Assembly: GCA_036365455.1 (NCBI GenBank)
Contig: JAWQUS010000017.1
Coordinates: 6,448,001 to 6,512,000 of the forward strand
DNA: 64,000 nt
Direction of reading: 5' to 3'
Source: Macrosoma leucophasiata
Taxonomy: Eukaryota; Arthropoda; Insecta; Lepidoptera; Hedylidae
Part shown: in pieces, positions 23,659 to 35,600 of the stretch
How positions within the stretch are numbered: the first letter of the stretch is position 1
How the letters are laid out: the number at the start of each line of letters is the position of its first letter
Notes under the pieces: model-generated
What the model was told of the DNA's origin: nothing
Seen by the model: the letters and a program-made list of their open reading frames with translations, nothing else
The model's database searches: none
Program-made: the position numbers and the translations under genes

Positions 23659-26600
23659 GTATATTTATTTATATCTATATATTTTAAATTATGATAGGTT
23701 ATTATGATTTACATTACATATAATTCTTGTTTCTCAAATGTAATTTCCCTCCTACTATATTGCACCTTTGACAGTTCTTTTTGGCTTGTAGGTTGACTGG
23801 TAGAGAATACCACTCGTTATTAAGTCCGCCTCTGTACATAATTTATGTGCAAAAGTTTAAATAAATAAATAAATATTTGTTCAATCTGTTGATATTGAAC
23901 AAAATAATCTCTTACCATCCAAATAGCTACATTAGCCGAAGGTGAATCGGCTGAAAAATTAAAATACCCCATCAAGAGATACAGATGAGCAAATTTTGAA
24001 ATAGTATTTATAATCAATGTGCTGCTCTCGTCAATAGTCTTGGCCATAACCATAGGTACTATGTGATAGCATGGCAGGACTCCAATCAGATCTAGTATGA
24101 AGGTCCCACTCATGTAGTGTCTCATACAAGCCCACGTGTCGGACACGAGGATACCATGCTTGTTGTAATAGCCGAGCTGAAATTAAAAAGTATACATATA
24201 TATATATCTTCACGCCAGGTCCTTAACGGGGTAGGCAGAGAGTGTAGAGCGCCAGATATCCCGGTTCTGACAAACCTCTCGTGACTCGTCTACCTTCATC
24301 ATTCTCTTCACATGCTACATGCACGCTACATGCACGCCGATTCCTAAGACTTTTGACCCCACCATCAGACAGAACTCGACCTATTTGGTCATGGTAGGTC
24401 AGTCTTGGTCTTCCCGGGCCTCTGCAACCATCCACATTCGCATTGTATATCTGTTTAGTCATTCGCTCATTCGACATTCTTTCTATTGCCCGAACCATCG
24501 GAGCATGCCTTTTTTCATTTTTACACCGATACTATCATTCCCACAAAGCCTCTTTCTTACATCTTCATTACAAACGCGATCGGTGAGTGATACACCGCAG
24601 ATCTTGCGCAAAGATCTCATCTCGACCGCGTTCAACTTACTTTCATGCTATTTCCTGCATACCCAGCTCTCGCTTCCATATAAAAGCGTTGGAGTAAGTA
24701 CAGCATTATGTAGGGCTAGTCGAGCCCGCTGGCTGAGATGTATTAAAAAGTACCTGAGTTTGATAATATTGTATAAACTGCCTCAGTAGCCTAGTGGTAG
24801 CAGGACACTACTACTACGCTGGGGACCTGGGCTCGATTCCCGAGTCGGGAGATATTAGAGATAACGGTATAAAATCCTATATCTCTGGTTCTATTGGGTT
24901 TTTCCATTTTCTGGAAGTTTCCCAGTACCTCGAAGTTTGGTTATGTGCCCGGAGATGTCAATAGGCTCTCCACCTGAAACCGGCGAATCGTGGGTGTTTG
25001 CATATATGATTGAATGTATGCATATACCTCTGCCTACTTCTGCGGGGATTAAAGACGTGAAGTTACGTTTACATATCAAAATATTCTGTGACTACTGCAG
25101 GCGTTTAACTGTTAACGCTTTTAATATCGAGCAAAAAAATCACATTTCTAATGGGGTGTCATTTTTACATGTTAGGTAGGAACGGAACTCAAAAAAAAAG
25201 AATGATTAAAGGACGACGATTACAAACGAATTTTGACGTGCATTTGATTTCGATGAAACTCACAGCAAAATTTGTATAATTACGAAAATATTCATAAAAT
25301 TGTTTATTATTTACTAACAAACATTTTCAAAACAATGTCAACGTATCCAACGCAATCGCAACACGCACTTATTATAATAAACGGTCGCCTTATATGAGCA
25401 CCACTTCCACCTGAAATAGGAATAAAATAAATTACATTATCATCATTGATCTAAGTCAGAGGTTTCCAAACTATTCAATTTTTTCTGGTTTCGGTGGACC
25501 TTCTCCTTGCTACATTTGTATCATTTTTTATTTTTTTGCATTAAATTTATTACACTTTCCAACAGTAACGTGACAACGTGAAAACTTCTTACACTAAGAA
25601 CTCACGGAGCGGTTTTCACCCGCGCCCGCCGCCATGGTGGGACTGCAGTTTTATTTATGTACTCACGAGACCAGCTATTTTCGCGGTTACGCTGCCGCCG
25701 CGGTTGCGATTATCGCCCACAAACGTGACGGGCGATGACTGTAAGACGGGCGGTTGCAAGACGACGGTTTAGGTCCACACGTCCACAACGTGTTGCATTA
25801 TACTTATTTCACAGAAGAATTAAAAAAGTTGACCCGAAAGGTTTTGGGTGCATCCACTGATTCAAGATAAAAATCGTCATGGATTATTAGTTCGTCGCCC
25901 GCAAAGCGCGCGGACGTAAACCGCCGCGGCCGCGACACGCGCGATTCTACTAGGTGCCCGCCGGTGCAGCGGCGGCCGCAAACAACCGCGGACTTCGCGG
26001 GCGTAAAACGCGTCGTAGTGTTTTATTTATTTTTAAAAGCTGCCGCCCGCTAAAGCAACAAGCGCGGGTGAAAATAGCGCCGTGAGTTTTTAGCCTTACA
26101 TAGATATAAGTCATAAATTATTATTATGTATTCTTTACAAACCTTGTAGAGTTGCGCTGGTGATAGAAATAAATACAGTTATTGCTCTGAATAACATCCA
26201 AAAGCGTATAAACCTTAAAAATAAAATAATTAAATCTCAAAATTAGTGGCTTCTAAAGTAAACATACAATTTTATTGCTAAAATTATAATGAATATAAAT
26301 AAGTATTGCAATAAAACGCCTGCGAGTTGTTGTGGATGGATGCCGAGAAAAACTGCTAAAAATATTAAAGTATATATTTTTTATGTATCCTAGGTGGTAA
26401 CCTAGCGTTTCTAGGTGGCAAACAAGCGTGCAGATCACATGGATGTTAAGTGATGACTGCAGCCTATGGGCATCTACACAAAAACTAGAGGTCAAAATGC
26501 AGATGGATTTCCAACCCTGAGACCTAAGTTGTTATGGTCTGTGATAGTTATTACGGGGTTGTACATACCCATTTAACCGGAACTCGATAGCACTAAACAC

Positions 26601-29600
26601 AACTACTTGGCGAGAGATAGATTAAGACCTTATCTATCTCGCGCCAAATAGTAGTCTGTAGTGTCGACTCTACAGGTAGCAGGCCACTACTGCTACGCTG
26701 GAGTCCTGGGTTAGATTCCCTGGCTACCAGGAATACAGTAGTAAAATCAATTATCTCTGATTCTATAGGATTTTTTCCATTTTCTGGAAGTTTCCCAGTA
26801 CCCCGGAGTTTGTAGATGTGTTTGGAGATGACAATAGGCTCGCCATCTCTTACATAATAGGCGAAATTGCAACCGGCGAATCGTGGGTGTTTGCATGTAA
26901 GTGTGAATGCACCTCCATGTACCTCTGCCTACCTCTTCAAGGATTACAGAAAATCCATCAAATACATAATCCAATTTACAGTATTAATTAAAACAATAAT
27001 TAAAACTAATAATTCAAACAACTGACTTACTTTGACTGCATATCAAAACCAAGGGGCTCTTTAAAAAGTGAATATGCATTTGATTGGAAACTAGAATCAT
27101 TTGAAATTCGCGGCACACGCAACACAGAATGTTTGGCACGAAATATTCTATCGCGCAGTTTCTTTTGATACTGGAATAACAAAATCACTTTAAATAATTA
27201 AAAACTGTCCGAAGTGTCACATGTGGGACACCCGATTGGATTCCTCTTCAACTTCTAATGAATCACTAAAAATAACTAAAACTACATACACACGAACACG
27301 ACAAAACAATCTACGCATACACAGAAGACGCGCGCATCGCGTGGCTTGTCACTGTCGAGAGAAAGAGAGAGAACAAATAAGTCGAATCCTATACTCGGCC
27401 TGCCCCCTCTCCGAGCGCTACGCACTATAGCAAAAGTGTCGTGAGAATTTTTCGTGACGCTCGCCTAATTCCCTTAGCCAGCGTACCGCGCGATAAGGAC
27501 CTTTGATCCAAAACAAAATTTACTGGTAAAGTTCCAGTGTAAGGACTCGAGGGCGTAGCAGGCAGCACTACTTGTAACTAATCTCTCTCTCTTCGTGTCG
27601 TTTGCCTCATAACTGAGGGTCGGAATCCCCTCCATGGATCACCTTCTGTTCCACGATGCTGCGTCATCGGTTCCGATTTTCAGCTACGTGTATGGCCTCG
27701 TGCATTTTTTTATCGAGTGTGGTGCGGACTTGGACTGTCCAGCGCGTTGGACTTCTCCCACGTAGTCTTTTGCCTTCGATTTTCCCTGTGACGACGAGTT
27801 TCTAGAGGTTGCTATTCCATCTTTGCGAACAATGTGACCAAAGTACTCAAAGACTCTTTGTAAGCAGATGAAGGACAGTCTAGTGGACACATTAAGTTCC
27901 TTGAGTATCGAGACATTTGTACGTTTCGTCGTCCAAGGTATACGCAGCGTTCCAGTTAACTAATCTATCTGCCGCCAAATGGAAGTGTTCAGCACGATCG
28001 TATTCCAGTTGGTTGGTAATATATGGTCCCGTTATAACTATCCCAGAGACATAACAGCTAAGGTCTAGGAGTGGCAACACTTCTGCATTTTGACCTCTGG
28101 TTTTTGTGTAGATGTCTATAGGCTGCAGTCATCTGAATCAGAATCCTAAACATATTAATTTTAAAGTTCATAATTACGTCTATATGTGTCTTCAAGTAAT
28201 CTTTAAATATTTCATCGAATTTTGGAGAGAACTCCTTGATACACCGCTTCAAATGTATCCAGATGGTCGGGTAACGTTTCATGACAATAAAAAAATCATC
28301 AAGCTTGATATATATCACCTGTAAATATACAGGGTAGGTATATTGAAATTAGCACATCACCTCTTGGAGGCAGCCTCTCTGCTTCAATCCCAACAACATT
28401 TGATCGACGACTATTTACAAATCTTGGTAAATAACACAAAAAACTGTTTTCAAAAGTTCTAATGAATATCGCCACCGTTGCGTCACTCCGCAATCCCGCG
28501 CCCTGCTGCTGGAGATATTTTTCCTACGCAAGGTGCGTGGCATACCTACCTACGCTCAGAGTAAATGCCACTTCAGAGGCAAAAAAATATCAAGAGCATA
28601 GGCACCACCGCATAACCTAATCTGTCTATCGCCAAATCATAGTGTTCAGCACTATCGTATTCTGATCAGATGTCAATATTTGGCCCCGTAATAAGTATCA
28701 CAGAGAACATAACAACTTTGGTCTCAGGCATGGCAACGCATCTGCATATTGACCTCTGGTGCTTGTGTAAATGTCTATAGGCTGCAGTCATCCCTTAACA
28801 TCAATGTGAGCTGCATGCTTGTTTTAATATTTTGGAAATAAATCTTTTTCTCTGTGTGATATAATAAACATAATTATTTATTGCTTAAATTAAATAGTAA
28901 TTATCGGACCAATAAAACCTAAGGCCTCAGTAGTGGCAACACATCTATATTTGAAACTCTGGTTTTATTTAAATGTTGATAGCCTACAGTATTACATGCC
29001 ATCTAAGCTGTATGTTTATTTGCCACTTCATAACAAATACCTACAGATAATCTATGAGATATAGGCATGATATTAAAAACAAATCTGAAAAATGTACCTC
29101 ACATTCAGTACAAGCCGAATAGGTCCTTATCGATGGTTTACCCAAGAACACAGAAGTCGTTGCAAGCATTTCACCAGCCGTGTAGAACGAATGTGAGAGC
29201 TGACCATCGTCGTCAAGGTATTCGCATGTTACGTGACCCTAGTAACAAAAACACAAAAATATGTAATCAACTTGTGTTCCACTGAATGACCTTGAAGCAT
29301 AAAACAGAAAGATTTGACTTAAAGGGGCATTTTTTTTCTTCACGTACCTACTCCATATTAATTGGTTTGGTTAGTTAGGCCTTTGAAATATACATGCAGA
29401 TATGGCAAACTCATTTCCCTGTTAGGGGGCTTTAAAGTCCCAAGCTTTGTGAGAGTTAAGCGTTACCTCTTATAATCGAAATTATTGTAATGGGAGGTGT
29501 TAAAACAACATGGTAGTAGTATAAAGCTATAAGGAAGACTATCACAACTAAGAAAGCATAACTAGATCTCAAGATACCATAAGTAATTTTTGCGTTAATC

Positions 29601-32600
29601 CTGAACGTTACGCAAGGCGTTTACGAAATCGATGGAGTTAGCTACATATGATTTTTCAGCAAAGAATTATGTGAGGCGTTCCGGATAAAACCGGTTATCT
29701 GTTTAAGTGTTGGTAATTTATTTGAACGAACGAAGAAACAACTCTATGAATTAACGTCTAAAAGCGCTTTATCGTCAAATCAATCTAATTCACTATAACA
29801 CAACCAGTCAGCCACCATATCGTAAAGTTTGTGAACCCTCTGCGGTCAAATTGCGCGTCCCTTGAGGTTCGTATAACGATACTTTGAGAAACCCTACATA
29901 AAGGAATTTGTGTATCAATACATTCTCACTTAGTATAGGTGCTTCAGTCTAATTATATAAACCACTATACAACATTACGGCTAGTCATTTTCAACAAGGC
30001 CGATATGTATTGCGGCAAATCAAAGATTAACTGGATCGAATACGAGTGATAATCCGATGGTTAACTGGAAAAGAGCGATTTTAGCGTTAAGTTCGCCATT
30101 TGTCAATACGTTTTATATTGAAGCAATAAAGTAATAAATAAAAAATAAATAATAATCCGCGAGAAAGTATCGTGGAAGTTTAAATTTAGTTGTCCACGTG
30201 TTGAACTGCGACCATTTCATGAAATTATGGAAAATATCATGATGTGAGCAAACTTAATGACTAGACCACTAGCACATGGTCACTCTATAATGTGAAAAAA
30301 CTACAACAATGCTAAACGTGAGCCGTCGTATTGTAGAACGTATCGCAATGACATCCCGTAAATCGTTGATCCGCCGCAATACAAAACGGTCGTATTTAGG
30401 CAACATGATATGGCCGTTTCTAAATCCGATTGCAACTTAGTCACAATCGGATCGCGGATCAGTCACAATCACAATTAACTATATACTTACATTAACAATC
30501 CATGTGACATTTTTACATTCGGCTCCAAACATTAATATGGTCCCATTATTTGGCAACACCAGAAATTTAGCTTTATACGCCAGCTCTCTTATAAAAGCTG
30601 GGTCTGCAGATTGAAATGCTCTTGACGCTTTTATAACCTTTTCAGCCACTTCACCGTGAACTTTCCAGTAAATATCATAAGGTTCATTTCTTAGCAAACT
30701 GGGATGCATTACGTCTATTCCCCTGTAGTACTTCCAATGACATGTTAGATATCTATTTAGACGGTGCAACAGATTTGGATGTATCATATGATGTTCATAA
30801 TGCTCAATTATGTTTACAACAAAATAATGATAATTTGACTGTTCTCTAAATGTTAGATATAATCCAGCCACTAAATTACTTTGGCATGAAATATACATGA
30901 GAAGACTCAATACACAGCACAATACTTCTACGTATATATCATTTAATGTAAATGGCAGATATTCATAGAATAAGAATTCTAAACACCAGGCAATCATTAT
31001 TTCTAGTTGATTATTTGCCTCAATGTAACACTGATCTATTGAAATTGGCTTACATTGCTTGCCGCCAAAAAAGTACAACGAAGTCAAATCGGACACGTGC
31101 GTATCGATGAAATAAATAGTATAGCTCACAATGTAAATAAAGCAGAAGATTACTAAAATAATTTTGTAGTATATGTATACCACAGGATGTTTTTTACAAT
31201 CATGTTTAGGAAATAGAACATAAACTTTTATCAGCCGGTTAATTTGGCATGCATCGTAAAACTGCGGAAATCCACTCACTGCAACAAGCGTCTCTATCCA
31301 CACCGTAGACGTAACATCCATTGCGAATCTCCAAGTTTTAAAATGTGCGAATATAACTGCCGTAAAATCATTCGTAAAGTTATCTTGTCCATCACTTGAA
31401 GTTAAAGTAATGTATAAATCAGCTACATAAATCAAATCAACCCAAATCTGGAAAAATCCAAACCAAACTGGTATTTTCGGCATTGTAATGTAAGGCGGGT
31501 ACAAAAGTAAAACAAGAAAAACAGTGCATGCAACCATTTTGCGCCAAACGCTTAGAAAAGTAGATTGCGGTTGGAATATCCATGGGAATTCAACGTTGGC
31601 AAACATAGACTTCTTTTTCAATTGGGCTTCAGTACAAAGAACCAGTTGTCCGATATATTTAGAGCAATGGTAAACTGCATCTTCGGTGGGCACCTCACAT
31701 GACGAATTATTCTTCCATTTATTTACTATTTGACTTATCTCCCACCATCGTTTTTTTATCCAAGCTATACCTTCATCTTCGGATCTATCAACACCTCTAA
31801 TCAATAGTTTACAATTATACAAAGTATGAGCATGTTTTATTCTGTCTTTCGCACAATCTATAATCATCCGACGATCTTCAGGATACTTAAGCAAGGAACA
31901 TATTAAATCAGCCCGAGATATATTCAAAACCTCGCAATATGTGAGACATCGGACATTTGTGTTTCGCTTTATTGGAGGCAAGAAGAAACTGATATCTCCA
32001 AACACAGTGCCACTAGTTAGAGAAATCAAAGGGGTGATTCCGTCATCATTAGACATTATTTGAACAACGCCAGATTTCAAATAGTACAAGTTCGAGTGAC
32101 CATGTGGGCCAGCAAAAAAATTCTCACCAGGCAACTTATAATCTAAACGAATACGTTCGCATAGCCATCGTTTGTACGGTCCTGAAGTCCTTCGAAATGT
32201 AGGACTGTGATGAAATGTCGGCCATACTAGATCTTGTTTCACATCTATTCGCAAGTATCTTGGTAACTCTTTGATAATCTCAGGGATAGAAGTAATGCCG
32301 CTTCTCTTCCACCACATAAGTGTATAGAATTTTTTGACGTCAACATGTGCTTGCGATGAATCATTTCTCCTTTGAGTTTCTTCGACAATTCTTTGGACAT
32401 GCGGGTAATAGGTACAGATTCCTCGTAATTTTAGTATTGTTTCGGCTATCATTTTTGGGAATATGACGAATTTGAACATCAAACTTATTATGACTATGAA
32501 TACGGCAATTAAAACATATTCCAGTATTGTTGAACATTTCGTCTCATCAAATTGTCTTCCCAGAATGAACGATAGCACAAACGAAGCACCGTAAACATAA

Positions 32601-35600
32601 GTTGTATATGCTTCGTCAGTTACATTCAACTGCAAATATTTTTATAATGAGTCCTTAATAATAATAAAGGCAACCCTTTATACGTCCCACTGCTGGGCAC
32701 GAGTCTCTCTCCTTTTTGGGGGGGAGGCCTGGAGCTTACTTCACCACGCTGCTTCAATGCGGGTTGGTGGAGATACGGGTTAGTGGCCAACCCGCTGTCA
32801 GATGTTTTCAAACCGCCCATAAGGCCTCCGACAAAGATTGACGATTGCTACCTATCGATAGCAACCGGGACCGATGGCTTAACGTGCCCTCCGAAGCACG
32901 GAAACGCACATTTTAGTTTGCCACTAGCGGTCAACCATCACACACCCGACGCCGTGCCGACGCCCGAGCGCCCGTATCGCTTAACCGATGTGCATGCGTT
33001 GCAAATCGTAAAGATTATGCTATTCGACTTTTTAGCGGAACTTACGCGAAATCATAGTCATTCGCTTAGTAGTGTTACAAAGGATTCACTACTAAAACTC
33101 TACTATGAAAAACTTCAGTGTCTTGCTTTTTCTCTTTGCAAATAAAACTTAAATCTAATACAAATTAGAATTACGATTAATTAGTAGAACATTCACTACA
33201 GAACGAACACTAAAATGATAAAAGATTTTACTAATTAATTTAGACAGCTTGGGCCTCAGGCATGTCACGTGAAACGCATCATCATTCAGACCTCTGGTTT
33301 CTATATAGATGTTAATAGACTAATAGTATTTAATTGCCATCAATGTGAACTGTATGCTTACTTGCCACTTTAATACAAGAGAAGGTGTTTTCAAAGAAAA
33401 TGCTGGATTTTTATCGGCCCGGTCTATTAAAGCCGTTCCCTATTTGGTATTTTTTTATAAAGTAATTATTATACATAGACATAATTTGACATATCATTAA
33501 GTTAGAACTTGTAAGTGAACGTGGTGAATAAGACCGTGAACTTATTGCGGCCAAACCGTCGCGTGATGTAGTAGCTCAAGAAAACTTATACACAAGTCCG
33601 CCGCTACACGGTTCAGTTCGCGACTGATTTAAACTGAGTATCTCTAGCAGTTTCATGATAATCCGCTCACGGAGAAAAACCGTAATGTGGTCTCAGTTTA
33701 ATATAACATCCATCAGAATCTTACTTTGTGATTGACGTATTTGCGCCAATCATAAACTTCATCGTTGCAATTACTGCAGAGTCCATGATAAGTTAGTAAC
33801 AGCAGGAAACAGGTGACACAGTTTACGGTAATGAACAACATTATAATGAAGCCAAAAACAATCTTCCATGCACAGTGAGTGGATACCAATGACAAATATT
33901 CTCCTATTCTGTATATACTGAAAATCAAATATAAATAATTAAATATTATTCATTATACAATATACTTAAAGACCAAGACTGATCCACCTTGATCAAATAG
34001 GTCGAGAATTGTCTAAGGGTGGGCTCAAAAGTCTTAGGAATCGGCGTGCATATAAAATATGAAGAGAATGATGAATGTAGAAGCTTGGAATGTGTGTCTG
34101 GACCAGGATACCTGGCGCTCCACACTCTCTGCCGTAAGGGACTTGGCATGAAAAAAATACATATATAAAGAATGTTGTACATAACGCATAGGCACGAAAT
34201 AAGGTACTTACGTTAGAAATTCATTAAAGCCTAACAAGTTCGGCCATATCTGAATCGGAAGACAGAGATCGTTAGTGGTTAGATGAAGGAAGGGAATCAA
34301 AGATATTATATCTATCATCAGTAATAAACCCGACTTGGGGAGAAATTCTCGTCTCATAGCTTCGTCCGTTACCTGCCTGGAAAGTAAAAATATAATTTGA
34401 GCCAATATTTAATGAAGTACTGTTAGGTGTCCACATAAAGGTATTCCATTCCCAAAAATGCATATTATATAAAGAACAGCTTAATTGAAACCATCCCCAT
34501 CAATGCTAAACTATACATATAGGTATGTAGAGCGTAAATAAATCACGATCTTCCGATGGCCCCACCAACTCCTCAGTAAGATATTTCTTGCCAAATGTCG
34601 AAGTGACTTTTACTGCCTACGCTTTTTTACTATTGGTTAGAGTTTCAGTAATAGAGCTCGCGGGCGTAGGCACCACCGCCGTACCTAATCCACTTACCGC
34701 TTGATGATAGTGTTCAGCACTATAGTGTTCCGGTCCGGTGGTAATTAATGTCCGGCCCCATACTTTCCAGTACAGAGGAATAACAGCTTATACCACATAA
34801 GTTTAGAATAAATACCTGTGCAAAATATGAAGAAACGTATCGATAATGTAAACAGTATCGCAGCAATACAAATACACGTATTTTATTATAGACAACGTGT
34901 AGCCCCGATCCATGACATCCCAGCAGTATACAATCGGATAAACTGACTGAATTGGTCCCTGAGTTACAATAAAATCCATTGTTATCCTCTCATTCGATAT
35001 AACACTGATCGCTTTGGGAACATAATTGAAACTCCGTAAATTTATAAGGGCAAAAGGTAATAAATTTCGTATTTATATGTCGCTACGATAGATTTCGTTT
35101 TAATAAGAATAAATGGATAAAGCGTCTTTGAATATTACTTTTTGGGTACTGAACGGACAGACGGGCAAACTAGTGCCTCATGCAATATAATAGGTTGGGG
35201 AAAAAGTTTTTTCGCATTATAGTATGAATGAACTTGTAATAAAATCTCTTTGGCTGGTTTTGGTTATGGTATCATTGAAAGTTACAATTTTAAAGAACAT
35301 AATTCCAAATTCAAATTAGGCAAATGTGTGATTTTCATTTGTTTTTCGTACTGTCAAGATGAGTGTCTCTAATGAAGAAATTCGATACATTTTAAATTTT
35401 TACTACAAATAAGGTAAAAATGCAACGCAAGCCGCGAAAAAAATTTGCGATGTTTATGGACCTAGTGCAGTGTCTGTGAGATTAGCACGAATTTGGTTTA
35501 AGCGTTTTCAATCCGGAAATTTTGATGTCAAAGATGCACCTCGCTCTGGTCGCCCTATTACGGATAAAATGGATGCCATTTTTGAAAAAATGGAGCAAGA

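Noticed and set aside
24319..24789. 156-codon plus-strand ORF
   Set aside because: It is the antisense of the RTE-like LINE RT remnant.
28058..28177. Extension of exon 7 into SINE-B as an exonised C-terminus
   Set aside because: The frame is open into the SINE until a TAG, but GAC|GTAATT gives a donor whose phase matches exon 8, after which the protein continues through repeats 3 and 4.
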